The notes beneath the pieces were generated by a model that did no database searches, was not told the DNA's origin, and was given only the letters and a program-made list of their open reading frames with translations. The position numbers and the translations under genes are program-made. Shown here piece after piece: positions 36,036 to 48,173 of a stretch of 64,000 nucleotides of DNA. Source of the stretch: Archivesica marissinica (Eukaryota > Mollusca > Bivalvia > Venerida > Vesicomyidae); contig CM026397.1 in assembly GCA_014843695.1 (NCBI GenBank), forward strand, positions 50,843,611-50,907,610, given 5' to 3'. Positions within the stretch are counted from its first letter, which is position 1. Each line of letters opens with the position of its first letter.

Positions 36036-36680
36036 CATATGCAATGGTATGGGTGCACATATTCTCTAACAATAACCTATCATTATGCAATGGTATGGGT
36101 ACACATATTCTCTCACAATAACCTATCATTATGCAATGGTATGGGTACACATATTATCTCACAATAACCTATCATTATGCAATGGTATGGGTGCACATAT
36201 TCTCTCACAATAACCTACTATCATTATGCAATGGTATGGGTACACATATTCTCTCACAATAACCCATCATTATGCAATGGTATGGGTACACATATTCTCT
36301 CACAATAACCTATCATTATGCAATGGTATGGGTACACATATTCTCTCACAATAACCTATCATTATGCAATGGTATGGGTACACATATTCTCTCACAATAA
36401 CCTATCATTATGCAATGGTATGGGTACACATATTATCTCACAATAACCTACTATCATTATGCAATGGTATGGGTGCACATATTCTCTCATAATAACCTAT
36501 CATTATGCAATGGTATGGGTGCACATATTCTCTCATAATAACCTACTATCATACTATCATTATGCAATGGTATGGGTACACATATTCTCTCACAATAACC
36601 TACTATCATTATGCAATGGTATGGCTACACATATTCTCTCATAAGTTACTCACTTTGATATGCAATGGAATGGGTACCGG
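36036..36680. repeat. 46-bp minisatellite, about 13 units
   Basis: The unit is ATGCAATGGTATGGGTACAC ... TCTCACAATAACCTATCATT, with a few units lengthened by ACTATC. Confidence 0.93.
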
Positions 36681-36903
36681 CATTCTCTCATAATTACCAA
36701 GGAAGTTGGCAAGGCTAGCAACCACTGGTTCCGTAGCAAAGGCAAGACTGTTACTGAAAACAAAATACAGATTAAAACATTAATATAAACTGTACAATGC
36801 TATGCCACAAACAAATCTTTAAATGCAAACACACGGACGGACACAAGGAGAGAGACAATATGCTTTGCACAGGAGGAAGAACAAGATATCTCCAATCAAT
36901 TCG

Positions 36904-37018
36904 TGGAAGTCGTGATAGCGCAGTGGTAGTGCACAAGGCCCGGAGTGATTGAGGATTGAGGTGTCGACAACGATTAATCTAACATTGTAAACACTTGTTT
37001 CGCAATCGAGCTTAAATC
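36904..37018 (+). mobile_element. SINE D with an internal deletion
   Basis: Head GGAAGTCGTGATAGCGCAGT, then a jump from the box B area (GGCCCGGAG) to a decayed tail ending TTTCGCAATCGAGCTTAAA. Confidence 0.6.
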
Positions 37019-37269
37019 CTATCAAGGCTTTAATTCCATATGCTATCGTATATCTGGGGTTCTATTGCGACAATCTAATTTTCGCATTATTCGCTAAAAT
37101 TAGAATAGCGAAATATTTATTCATAATGTTTTCAATAATAATTATCAAAACTGCGCTATGACATTGAAAGGTCAACCTAAAGGTTACGCGATAAGGCTTA
37201 TTTGAAAGGTTATATGAGATTTCTATTGGTGCTACATGGTAACTATATGTCTATAAGACTTTGTTTGCC

Positions 37270-38850
37270 ATAGACACTTCGCTGACTGCCCTGACAACAG
37301 ACCGTGACTGATTCCTCCAAGAATCGTATCACTTCCTTACTTCACTGACTGCCCTGTCAACAGACCGTGACTGATTCCTCCAAGAATCGTATCACTTCCT
37401 TACTTCGCCGACTGCCCTGACAACAGACCGTGACTGATTCCTCCAAGAATCGCATCACTTCCTTACTTCGCCGACTGCCCTGACAACAGACCGTGACTGA
37501 TTCCTCCAAGAATCGTATCACTTCCTTACTTCGCCGACTGCCCTGACAACAGACCGTGACTGATTCCTCCAAGAATCGCATCACTTCCTTACTTCGCTGA
37601 CTGCCCTGACAACAGATCCGTGACTGATTCCTCCAAGAATCGTATCACTTCCTTACTTCGCTGACTGCCCTGACAACAGACCGTGACTGATTCCTCCAAG
37701 AATCGTATCACTTCCTTACTTCGCCGACTGCCCTGACAACAGACCGTGACTGATTCCTCCAAGAATTGTATCACTTCCTTACTTCGCCGACTGCCCTGAC
37801 AACAGACCGTGACTGATTCCTCCAAGAATCGCATCACTTCCTTACTTCGCCGACTGCCCTGACAACAGACCGTGACTGATTCCTCCAAGAATCGTATCAC
37901 TTCCTTACTTCGCCGAGTGCCCTGACAACAGACCGTGACTGATTCCTCCAAGAATCGCATCACTTCCTTACTTCGCTGACTGCCCTGACAACAGATCCGT
38001 GACTGATTCCTCCAAGAATCGTATCACTTCCTTACTTCGCTGACTGCCCTGACAACAGACCGTGACTGATTCCTCCAAGAATCGTATCACTTCCTTACTT
38101 CGCCGACTGCCCTGACAACAGACCGTGACTGATTCCTCCAAGAATTGTATCACTTCCTTACTTCGCCGACTGCCCTGACAACAGACCATGACTGATTCCT
38201 CCAAGAATCGTATCACTTCCTTACTTCACCGACTGCCCTGACAACAGACCGTGACTGATTCCTCCAAGAATCGTATCACTTCCTTACTTCGCCGACTGCC
38301 CTGACAACAGACTGTGACTGATTCCTCCAAGAATCGTATCACTTCCTTACTTCGCCGACTGCCCTGACAACAGACCGTGACTGATTCCTCCAAGAATCGC
38401 ATCACTTCCTTACTTCGCTGACTGCCCTGACAACAGATCCGTGACTGATTCTTCCAAGAATCGTATCACTTCCTTACTTCGCTGACTGCCCTGACAACAG
38501 ACCGTGACTGATTCCTCCAAGAATCGTATCACTTCCTTACTTCGCCGACTGCCCTGACAACAGACCGTGACTGATTCCTCCAAGAATTGTATCACTTCCT
38601 TACTTCGCCGACTGCCCTGACAACAGACCGTGACTGATTCCTCCAAGAATCGTATCACTTCCTTACTTCGCCGACTGCCCTGACAACAGACCGTGACTGA
38701 TTCCTCCAAGAATTGGTATCACTTCCTTACTTCGCCGACTGCCCTGACAACAGACCGTGACTGATTCCTCCAAGAATCGTATCACTTCCTTACTTCACCG
38801 ACTGCCCTGACAACAGACTGTGACTGATTCCTCCAAGAATCGTATCACTT
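37270..38850. repeat. 63-bp minisatellite, about 25 units
   Basis: The unit is CTTCGCCGACTGCCCTGACA ... CTCCAAGAATCGTATCACTTCCTTA. The odd unit with ACAGATCCGTGA recurs at 37616, 37995 and 38437, marking duplicated blocks of six to seven units. Minus-strand frames (21-codon repeat) are artefacts. Confidence 0.95.
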
Positions 38851-38904
38851 TCTCATGGACCCTCTATAATTATATCCACAATGAAAAACAAAACACCATC
38901 AACA

Positions 38905-39350
38905 ACCTTTTTATGTATCCAGTCCACACACAGACAGAAACATATTTAATGTATCCAGTCTACACACAGACAGAAACATATTTAATGTATCCAGTCCACA
39001 TACAGACATAAACATATTTAATGTATCCAGTCCACATACAGACATAAACATATTTAATGTATCCAGTCTACACACAGACAGAAACATATTTAATGTATCC
39101 AGTCCACATGCAGACAGAAACATTTTAATGTATCCAGGCCACACGCAAACAGAAACATATTTAATGTATCCAGTCCACACGCAGACAGAAACATTTTAAT
39201 GTATCCAGTCCACACGCAGACAGAAACATTTTAATGTATCCAGGCCACACGCAGACAGAAACATATTTAATGTATCCAGGCCACACGCAGACAGAAACAT
39301 TTTAATGTATCCAGGCCACACGCAGACAGAAACATTTTAATGTGCAAACA
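38905..39350. repeat. 35/36-bp minisatellite, about 12 units
   Basis: The unit is CACACAGACAGAAACATATT plus TAATGTATCCAGTCCA; right-hand units have lost TA of CATATTTAATG. Confidence 0.92.
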
Positions 39351-40454
39351 GAGCCAAACAACAATAATCACGTTCTAAAAGGAGGGGGTTAATTACCACT
39401 AGTCTAATGTTACTGTTTGTTTGCCTGAAACTATCCCATTTAATCAACTATTTGCATGCTGGGTAAAACAAAGGCTATAAATAGTTCAAATTATTGAAGC
39501 AATTCATTCATTTAGACATATGTCACTGTTATTTTCATCACTAGGGTTTGCAATTAATTTTCTTTTCATATTTGTAAGAAACACAATACACAATCCTGTT
39601 CGCTTTAAAACCCTTAAGAAAAACTTCCAAGCAATCAAACAGTCCATAAAACTGTCCATAATTGAGGTAGTTCAGGGCAAAAAAAGACCTTATTAACGGG
39701 GGAAAAAGCTGCTTCGTGATTGTCAGTTAGACAGACGTAGGCACTTCCCGGATATATCAGGAAGGTTGGAGATTGATCACTGACCAAGATTATAGGATTA
39801 GCATGCAAATGAGGTCACTCTAGATGGAGCTAGGAGATCATTTAGGAGAACAAAAATCCAATTTCACAGTCTTCTGCGACTGCATATCAATTTTGATAAC
39901 AAAGTTATTTTTCAGTGATTCCTTAAACAATATTGTCTGCAGACTGATGCCTACGCAGCAATATTTCCCCGACGATATATTTACCGGTAAAATATGTATT
40001 ATGCGGCGTGTTTATTCAGATGAAAAAAATAAAACATTACTTCATAATTATGGACACTTTTATCCGGGTTTTAACTTGTAGCAATCCATCATTTTCAATC
40101 CGAAGTCCACTCCAAATTAGTCCTAATAACTAATATAATGCGCTTTTTATGGGGAGTGTGGGGAGAGGGCCTTAGGCCAGAGGGGGGGGGGGGGTGAATG
40201 GGGATAAAAAATACAATTTCATGACAGGCTGTGGACAGTTTGTGTTTTTTGAGAAAGACTTCTGAATACTTTAGACATAAGAACATACAGTGACAACATT
40301 CACAGGTAAGCGGTGTCACTGAATGTCATGGATTTTGTGCTTCTTTTTCAGTTGATTTGAATGCCTCTACACAGTGGATGTGGTATCCGAAGAAGTGAAA
40401 GATTGGAATGGACATATAACTGAACCGACTATGTATTTAAGAATAGGCAACTTA
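39351..40454. other. No gene recognised
   Basis: Contains the short dispersed motif GCATGCTGGGTAAAACAAAG (also at 25611 and, inverted, at 48352) and a G-run of about 13 at 40183. Confidence 0.5.
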
Positions 40455-40694
40455 TTAACCCGTAACCTGCTAATCACGTCTAAAGTCGTTTTTGCAAACA
40501 GCATAGAGCCACAAAACATGCCGTCTGATCAGGCTCTATGCTGTTTGCTATTCGGATTGTGTAGCTAAAACACTTACCTATATATGTATAGCAAACAACA
40601 TAGATCCGGATCAGAGGCGGTGCTACGCCATGGCTGATCTGGATCTCTGTTGTTTGCACATTCTGCTTAATTTATTCAGCAGGTTATGGGTTAA
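40455..40694. mobile_element. MITE-2, complete
   Basis: TTAACCCGTAACCTGCT to AGCAGGTTATGGGTTAA with both hairpins; TTAA on both sides. Confidence 0.85.
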
Positions 40695-40732
40695 ATATTA
40701 CTGTATTATAACCTAATCAACAAGTTTGTTGT

Positions 40733-41022
40733 TTGGGGCCTAACTTCGCACCAACAGCTTGCACACTCAGCTACGGTCATAATTTTATGGCGACTTTCCA
40801 GCTGTTATTGGTGGAAGAAGCCCCAGGGTCCCCCATCCGAGCAGTATTTCCAATGCGGATGGGCACCAGGGTAGAACCACTAACCTTCTGCAAACCAGCT
40901 GGATAGCCTCCTCACATGACATAATTCGACACCCCCCTAGTGGGATTCGAACCAGCAGCGGTGATGGGCAAGTGATTTGAAGTCAATAAATGACTGTAAC
41001 CACTCGGCCACGGAGGCCCCTT
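40733..41022 (-). mobile_element. SINE B
   Basis: Minus-strand tRNA-like head (CCGTGGCCGAGTGGTTACAG, box B GGTTCGAATCCCAC) with the tail GCTGTTGGTGCGAAGTTAGG. It is one un-amplified seed for the array at 55060-55985. Confidence 0.75.
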
Positions 41023-41124
41023 GGTTTTCGAACGTGAGTTTGGCATATCGGTAACTGGTGTGAACAAACCATACAAGAGTGGTGATAACTCTCTCTCAAA
41101 AATCAGCAGAGCAGAACGGAAAGC

Positions 41125-41894
41125 CGCCCGATTAGCGCAGTGGTTAGCGCGCTCGCTTCTCACCAATGCAAACCGGGTTCGATCCTCGGACCGGGAAGTA
41201 TGCGAGATGGTACGGTGGTCGCCAGATCGGACAGGTGGGTTTTCTCCGGGTTTCCTCCCACACGAATGACCACATATACGAGGGTGACACCCCCCCTTTT
41301 TGGTACGCGGGATTCAGGGCCTATTTAGTCCATATTCGGGACGCAAGAGCGTCGTACGCAGTACGTAATAAAAACATCTTTTGGTATTCAGTACGCAAGA
41401 TTTCCAATATAAATTGTTTTCTTGGACAATAATCTACGTTCTATTACCAATTTAACGACAACAATACCACGAAACATGCTTCAAAAGTGATTTTATGTCT
41501 ATAAAACGTAAATTGTTGATGTACGGATCTATACGATCTATTCGGACTTTAGATAATATCCAGGGTTACTTCCCTTATAACCAATTTTACCACTTTCGGG
41601 ACACCACACGAAGGTTTGAAGCGCGCAGTTTTGGATTGAACATAGATGATGATACGTTATTTTTTTAATTATAAACAGGTTATGTTATATGTTATGTGTT
41701 AAACTGGTTAAAAAGTATTCGGGATTCATCGAAAAAATAAAGTGGTATTCGGGACTCACTGAAAAAATTAGAAGTATTCGGGATTCAGGGGGAGGGGGGG
41801 GTGTCACCCTCATATACGCTTTCATTTGCACCAACAAGAGTGATTAATATAAGTTGTTAAAACTTGCAATCGTTGTAAAATAAATAAAGATTAA
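41125..41894 (+). mobile_element. SINE A split by a hAT-type element
   Basis: The head has box A ATTAGCGCAGTGGTTAGCGC and box B GGGTTCGATCC. The central domain lacks the eight bases TACTCCGG. The tail resumes at 41811 after the hAT-type element. Imperfect duplications (ACGGAAAGCC, ACAGAAAGCC) flank the whole unit. Confidence 0.82.
41281..41810. mobile_element. hAT-type non-autonomous element inside a SINE A
   Basis: The 530-bp element has terminal inverted repeats of about 17 bp (AGGGTGACACCCCCCC at the left, its complement at the right) and a perfect 8-bp duplication CATATACG (41273-41280 and 41811-41818). TATTCGGGATTCA-type motifs recur near both ends. The SINE A halves on each side join exactly if the element and one duplication are removed. 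It is unrelated in sequence to the 1-kb hAT pair. Confidence 0.88.
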
Positions 41895-42186
41895 ACTAAA
41901 CTAACAGAAAGCCACAAAGCTGCTGAAATCAACCAATGGATTTTAGAAATACTATAGTGCAGTAAATTGCTTTGTTTAAAACGATCAACGGGTTGATAAC
42001 TCCACAATAACAACAGAGCCGATAATGACGAGGACATCTACAATACGGCTTGGTACTAATCCTTGTCTGTATGTATTTATTGAAATCCGTACCAGGAGAT
42101 TATTACAATCAGGACATTCGACGGGCAATAACTCAAAACTGAACCAAGCAAAACGAGATGACATATAACATAAGTTCAGATGTTTA

Positions 42187-42460
42187 ATATGTTATGTTAT
42201 GTTATATTTCGGGTTTTACGCCTGCATCAGCACCATTTTGGGCTATATCGCCGGCGGGCAGTTTACATAACAACACCTTTCCTGGGCTGGCGCCAGCGGT
42301 TAACCAGTACTTGGGGTGCACCAACCTCCGTAAGAAACTACCAACTTTTTCATATAAATGAGACACGGTCTGAGCGGGACTCGAACCCGTGACCATCAGT
42401 GATGATAGGTTACAGTGGTATACAAGTCAGCGAACGTAACCACTCGACAACGGAGGCGGA
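42187..42460 (-). mobile_element. SINE E flanked by an inverted 14-mer
   Basis: Full head (CCGCCTCCGTTGTCGAGTGG), box B GGGTTCGAGTCCCGCTC. Instead of a direct duplication the flanks are AGTTCAGATGTTTA (42173-42186) and its reverse complement (42462-42475). Confidence 0.78.
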
Positions 42461-42476
42461 CTAAACATCTGAACTA

Positions 42477-42730
42477 CATTCCAACTCTGCCTTCAAAGTT
42501 TCATGATCATTCAACAAGAAGTTTTGAAGACAAAACAAAACTTGGTTCTTTAGAATCATAAAATCATCAGAAAAGATGCAGCACCCTTGTCTAAAATCAC
42601 CTAGATACATGCAGCATAAGGGACCGACCATATGCCCAACTAGACTTTATACAGATACTGTCCATCAAGTTTCAAGACAATTCAACAAGGTGTTTTGGGG
42701 ACAAAGCCAAGGTTGAGAAGGGACAGACAC
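42477..42730 (+). repeat. Degenerate dispersed repeat
   Basis: Two diverged halves each have CAAGTTTCATGACAATTCAACAAG-like sequence followed by a TTTTGGGGACAAAGCCAAG-like end. The type is common in molluscan intergenic DNA; no gene seen. Confidence 0.4.
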
Positions 42731-42995
42731 GCTCTCACGGGAACAGTGCGACTCCAAATAGCCCTCTCATAGTATCGAGCTGGACACCGCATCCTACCCA
42801 AGCTACATTATCCATTATTGTGTTTACTTCATGCATTTCTTAAAGCCCACAGCAATCTAGGCGCAATTTTGCTTTTGTTGTTTTGACAAGGAAATCCTGC
42901 TATGCTGGATATAAAAATGTTTTAAAAATAATTTCAGGCCTAATTAGAATCTAAAAGCACTAGTCTTGTACATCCATCAGTATATGCTCTATATC

Positions 42996-43032
42996 TTAAC
43001 CCTTTGCCTGCCGAGTAAATAAAATCGCATCT
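42996..43032. mobile_element. MITE-2 left-end fragment
   Basis: TTAACCCTTTGCCTGCCGAG followed by TAAATAAAATCGC, then unrelated sequence; solo terminal repeat or deletion remnant. Confidence 0.5.
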
Positions 43033-43538
43033 CGTCTTGCCGAAGATCACAATCTCGATAATTCGAGATCTGGTGCGGCAGACTTCTGGCTATAAGATAC
43101 ATACTCAGCGTGATGACACGATCAGAAAGGAGCAATCGACTGTGCATATGTCATCAGTATGCAATAATTCTGCGTTATGTATGTCATTTTATCATTCAGA
43201 GACTTCATTATCGCTGCGTAACTATCTCCAGGCTGTGGAAGCCATTATCTGTCAGTTGCTAGCATCAGCCACACATAAAGAGAGATTAATCTAGCATCAC
43301 ACTTATTCTTTTCCCTCATATAATTTTATAGTCTTAAGTAATTACATGTAAAGCCCTATAGGGTCATTATTGAACACGGACGGTGATGCTACACAAACAG
43401 CACCAATAACTGTTACTTTTGTCAACAAAAATGTCCCTTCTTTATGATTTTACCTATGAAAAGCTCACGATGCCTTTAGTTTATATATAACGGACATTTA
43501 GAGTAACATACCAAGTTCAAAATTTCATCAATCTACAT

Positions 43539-43803
43539 TATATGTTATATTTCGGGTTTTACGCCTGCATCAGCACCATTTCGGGCTATATCGCCGGCGG
43601 GCAGTTTACCTAACAACACCTTTCCTGGGCAGGCTCCAACGGTTAACCAGTACTTGGGTGCACCAACCTCCGTAAGAAACTGCCAACTTTTTCATATAAA
43701 TGAGGCACGGTCTGAGCGGGGCTCGAACCCGTGACCATCAGTGATGATAGGTTACAGTGGTATACAAGTCAGCGACCTTAACCACTCGACCACGGAGGCG
43801 GAC
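43539..43803 (-). mobile_element. SINE E with target duplication
   Basis: Head GTCCGCCTCCGTGGTCGAGT, box A GTGGTCGAGTGGTTAAGGTC, box B GGGTTCGAGCCCCGCTC. Flanked by TCAATCTACAT (43528-43538 and 43804-43814). Confidence 0.85.
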
Positions 43804-43925
43804 TCAATCTACATGTATGACCACTAACATACCTGATACGCCATGTTTACTAACTGCTTTCATTTGTTTATTTCAAATTCCCCCTGCATATAGAAATAAC
43901 GTGTGGTGTGCAGCCATGTCATCTA

Positions 43926-44108
43926 CAGTGAAACCTGTGTTAAGCAGCCAGCCAAGGGATTCTCAGAAAAAAGGCTGCTTAGCACAGGTGGCTGCTTAGT
44001 AATAATAGAGGTTAAATGTTTAATTAAACAACATATTGGGAATCTGGAAACTGGCTGCTTAATGCACGTTGGATGCTTAATAGGTGACCACTAAGACAGG
44101 TTTGACTG
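43926..44108. mobile_element. pogo/mariner-like MITE, second seed copy
   Basis: The 183-bp element starts CAGTGAAACCTGTGTTAAGC and ends ACAGGTTTGACTG, flanked by TA. Its centre (ACATATTGGGAATCTGG) is closer to the 57-bp array unit than the copy at 927. Confidence 0.8.
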
Positions 44109-44367
44109 TAACTATAAATTGTAGACAAGCTGCAAAGCGGAAGTAATCTCTATATATCTCCCCATTTTCTGATTATAACTGAGGTCAGTCTGTTGCAACG
44201 GAGACCACCCACCTTTCAGCAGACATTATTTCTAATGTTTTGGGATCCCATGTAATCAGACGCGTTGTACGTTTTTTTAAATAGTTTTACTTCATGTGAA
44301 TCTATTCTATGTCAATATTAATTTCCTGTGCAGCACAAATTCCAATTATGTATCATATATAAATCAT

Positions 44368-44787
44368 TTTAACACTTTCAACACCACAGACCTCTAAATA
44401 GGCTTACAAAAAGTGTAGATCCAGATGAGCCGGCTCGTGATGTTGTGCCGATATCGATGCTAAGTAAGTACAAAACAACAGAATTATTTAACCTCCCTCA
44501 CCCGATAGTAGATTTCTCCAGGGATGGACATGTGCATCAATACACACAATTCATCATGAAACAATATATTAATAATTTTCATGTCATGTGCATAAACAAC
44601 ATACTACACTCAACACAATTCCTAATTAGTCACCTGTTGTGTTTCCATATTTGGCGGCAATCTAATAAACATATACAGACTTTTGGATATGATTTTGGAA
44701 AAATCTACTATCGGGTGAGCGAGGTTAAAGGCATCGATATGGGCACAAAATAAAAAGCCGGCTCATCTGGATCTACACTTTTTGCGT
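44368..44787. mobile_element. MITE-1 split by a foldback insertion
   Basis: The left part starts AACACTTTCAACACCACAGA and runs to the hairpin tip near 44436. An insertion occupies about 44437-44756, then AGCCGGCTCATCTGGATC resumes. The right arm is an exact inverse of the left arm instead of the usual diverged arm, and the element ends early at CTTTTTGCG. Confidence 0.65.
44437..44756. mobile_element. Inverted-repeat insertion in the hairpin of MITE-1
   Basis: Outer inverted repeats TGTTGTGCCGATATCGATGC and, on the other strand, TTTTGTGCCCATATCGATGC; inner ones TTTAACCTCCCTCACCCGAT and CTTTAACCTCGCTCACCCG, extending through ATAGTAGATTT. A plus-strand open frame of 102 codons spans nearly all of it but crosses both arms, so I do not call it a gene. 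No clear target duplication. Confidence 0.6.
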
Positions 44788-44834
44788 CTTATACAGAAAT
44801 GATTACGGTAATATTAATATTAATATCATCTTAT

Positions 44835-44985
44835 TTAACCCTTTCCTTCATAGAGATTTAGGTCAATATACTATAATATCTCCATACAAATGACAGCCAT
44901 TTAGCTACCATGCAGTGGATAAGTAGTCGCCATATATCCCACCACCATAGATAGTACTGGGACTACATGAGATTCAGGCCTTTAT
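44835..44985. mobile_element. MITE-3, left part
   Basis: TTAACCCTTTCCTTCATAGA to GGCCTTTATTATGAATATTG; the right end is missing. Confidence 0.75.
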
Positions 44986-45967
44986 TATGAATATTGCTTA
45001 TTACAGAACTTTATACGATGAATTGCTGTATAATCATCTGGAATAAAATGCATGAAATGACAATATGAAACTATTTATATTTATAATTATTAGTTGACTC
45101 CTAATATTTAGAAAACACCAGGTGACCGATTAGGAATATTGTTGAGTGTAGAGAGTGGGTTATTTCTAAATTTGAAAAACCCTCAAGTTGAACTTCACCT
45201 TAACATGCGGACACACAAACAAAATACGCTATACCTATATCTTGCATAAACATATTTTCATGGAGAAAATCTAAATAAGCTACTAGCTTCCGATTTAATC
45301 CATTTGTTCTTGTATATTAATGTTACAACATGATGTAAATATTGATAAAATAAAATATGTTTAAACTAAACATATTTTAGGTTTTATATTCAATAACAGG
45401 CATATATTATAGTATATCATTATATATAATATTATTATTATGTTCATGTTGTATTTATTATCAAATCAAGGGCAGTAAGTCTGGTCTGATGAGCGGGTGA
45501 CAATGCGGAATGGTGATATGTTTTTTAATTTAAGTTTTATGACACTATAGTTAATTAGTAATGGTGAAAATATTGATCGATCGAAAGGCAATAGCTGCTA
45601 TGGTTTTACTATTGAAATTTGGGTCAACATCGCGCAATGGTGATTCAATTTTATTTTAAGCTTGAGGACATTCAGATGACAAGTTATACGTGCACTTCAT
45701 TACTATGGTGTTACATATTTATTTTGGGGTTTCATGAAATTCTATTATAAAGCGGTTATTTAACAAATCTGGTAGATTTCTGCAAGGTTACTACTAGATC
45801 GGAGAGCCAACAGACTGAGCAAATAATAAAGGCAAAGCGACATTCGACACGTTGATGTTTAACTGCCTGATGTGGGTTCACCAGACCAACAGTGCGGAGT
45901 ATGGCCGGCTCTAAGAACAACTAGCCTTTCTAATGACACACCAGTTTAGTTTAGACACATTTTTTTT
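44986..45967. other. AT-rich, no gene recognised
   Basis: Very AT-rich with TATATAAT clusters near 45400-45450. Confidence 0.55.
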
Positions 45968-46181
45968 AGCTCGATTGCGAAACAAGATCTTACAACTTAT
46001 ATTAATCACTCTCGAGACCTCATTACTGATGGAATCCATCACCACGAGAGAGAGAAGAGGCAATGTGGAATATAAATGCCTTGCCTAAGGGCACAATCGT
46101 AACAGCTCCAGCGGGGCTCGAACTCCATGACTTTCGCACATGAAGCGATCGCGCTACCACTGCGCTATCACGTCTTCCATA
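45968..46181 (-). mobile_element. SINE D
   Basis: A complete minus-strand copy with head GATAGCGCAGTGGTAGCGCG, box B GTTCGAGCCCCGCTGG and tail GAGTGATTAATATAAGTTGT. Confidence 0.75.
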
Positions 46182-46863
46182 ATCCACAATATCACCAGAA
46201 TTTGTCACTCTGAAGAGTAAGATGAGTCATCCAGTTGACAAGAGAACCGGTGTACTAGACACTCATAACTTCACGCTTAATGAATTCACCTAACCGACTT
46301 AGAATGCTCGCCAATATCCCTATGGGGACGTGGGGGTAAATAGACGAATAAATCATCATTGGTACTTCTGGACCGTTTCGCACACCATACACTGATAAAA
46401 CAGATATACCGTACAGAGGCGAGTTAGTGCGAGACAGGATTATATTGTCTTATTATGACTTGGTCTCATATAATGTAACCCAGCTAGTAAATAATACCTA
46501 CTCTGGTGACAATAAATTAGGAGAATGACCCAAAACAAAATAAAGCAATCAGGGAAAGACTACAAACCAGTCACTTAATGTATCATTAATTTTGATGAAC
46601 CAATCCAGAAAGAACTCAGGGTCTAATAAAGTCTGGTTACATTGACATGCTATTTTCCAAGAATCCTGCCAAGAAAAGAGTAAATCAGTTCACTACGGTA
46701 TTCTCTTTTATTATACCATCCGACTGCTCAATGCAAAATTCCCAGAGGCCAACTGTCAATAGTATTTAGTATTACACAACCTCTCGTATATAAATTGTAA
46801 TTTCTTAATTTTGACTGTGTTCTACTTAAATAGGAAACAATTTCACGCAGCAGGGTAATCCAG
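46182..46863. other. No gene recognised
   Basis: Only a possible retroelement tail scrap (GGGGGTAAATAGACGAATAA) near 46332. Confidence 0.5.
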
Positions 46864-47106
46864 GGACGCCTCCTGAAAAGATTAATTATTTTAGATTTTT
46901 GAAGGATAGTGAAATGATACAGATAGAGACCCATTCCCGAGTCTCCTCTGGTTCTTTTACGTGCACAGAGTAAAGCACCGACACAAGACCTCGGCTTAAA
47001 GTCCCATCTCAAAGACTGTTAATTTTATTATGGTCAGACCGGGAGATCGAACCTGCGATCCTTGGATTACCAGTCGAGCGTGTTCCCACTGGACTACAGA
47101 TCCGTC
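46864..47106 (-). mobile_element. SINE C, tail truncated
   Basis: Head with box B GGTTCGATCTCCCGG and body as above; it ends at AGGCGTCC without the ATAAATAAACG tail. Confidence 0.7.
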
Positions 47107-47151
47107 TATAGACACTAGTAGCTACATACATCATAGTCATCATGTATATAC

Positions 47152-48173
47152 TAGGGGTGACTATTGGGGTCAATTTTACTATTGCGATAGTATTGCGATA
47201 GTTAAAATACTATTGCGATAGTATTGCGATAGTATTGCGATAGTTGTAGGACTATTGCAATAGTATTGTGTAAATACATATTAATTAAAAAAATATTCTG
47301 TTTCGCATGGAATACACAAGTTTTGTGTATTTATTTATTAGCATGCAATTTTTTCTTTATTATCATGACATCGAACACACTGCACTAATTTACTTGTCCG
47401 TAGTGAAAAGTTGAAAACCCACTTGCCCGTATATCCGAACTTTATATGTTTAAATAATATAAACCAACCTTATTTAAAAATCGATACACAGTCCCGCTAA
47501 GTTACATGATTGTTTACCTGTCGTCTTCAATAATAAGGCTGCGTCACGTACCCGTTCCCGTATATCGATTTAGCGACCGCGTAGTATACTTGTAACTGAC
47601 GCATGCGCTATAGCACTTTAAATTACCCATACCCGGGATTATGGGGGTCACATCGCCTACTTTGCTCACTATTCAGTACCAAAGAAGCCATTTTCGACAG
47701 TAGTTATTCTTATTGACAGCTGGCTTGTTTTGAGCGGAAAATACATTACATACCCACCGCATTTTACACAGTTTTTATGTGACGGGCGATAACTCTTGAC
47801 ATTTCCGGTTCTTATTCAGGTTATTGTCGGCTGGAAATGTTGTCCGCCACCGTTGTCGGCTGGCTTGTGTTTATTGCGGAAGTTCCGCAGGAAAATAAAC
47901 AAGAACATTTGCCGATGCTTTCTCATTAAAATACGATTTAAATGCCATGGGAACATAAAGTAAATGCACTCGCCGGTATTTTTACTTGTCCACGGACAAG
48001 TTACATTCGAAAATCTACTTGCCCGGCGTAACAAATGACCGATTTCGCCATCCCTGGCAACTATCGAAACTATTGCGATAGTACTGCCGCAATAGTCAAT
48101 ACTATCGATGGTTGACTATCGTGACGCTGTCTATTGCGATGCATCGATATTTCAATGCATCATTACACCCCTA
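47152..48173. mobile_element. hAT-type non-autonomous element, copy 2
   Basis: The 1022-bp element is nearly identical to 28106-29135, with its own 8-bp duplication GTATATAC (47144-47151 and 48174-48181). Compared with copy 1 it has one extra ATTGCGATAGT unit at the left end and lacks about 18 bp near the right end. Different duplications prove two independent insertions. Confidence 0.87.

Noticed and set aside
37357..38709. RFLEESVTVCCQGSRRSKEV repeats as a possible repeat protein
   Set aside because: 63-bp array, no start context, no splice sites, and 1-bp indels break the frame at block edges.
39824..40081. 85-codon frame
   Set aside because: No motif or conservation signal visible; no neighbouring exon.
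43037..43294. 85-codon frame after a MITE-2 end
   Set aside because: Considered as a possible autonomous MITE-2 relative, but no transposase motif and no right end nearby.
44445..44753. 102-codon open frame as a gene
   Set aside because: It spans both inverted arms of an insertion element and its composition shows no domain.
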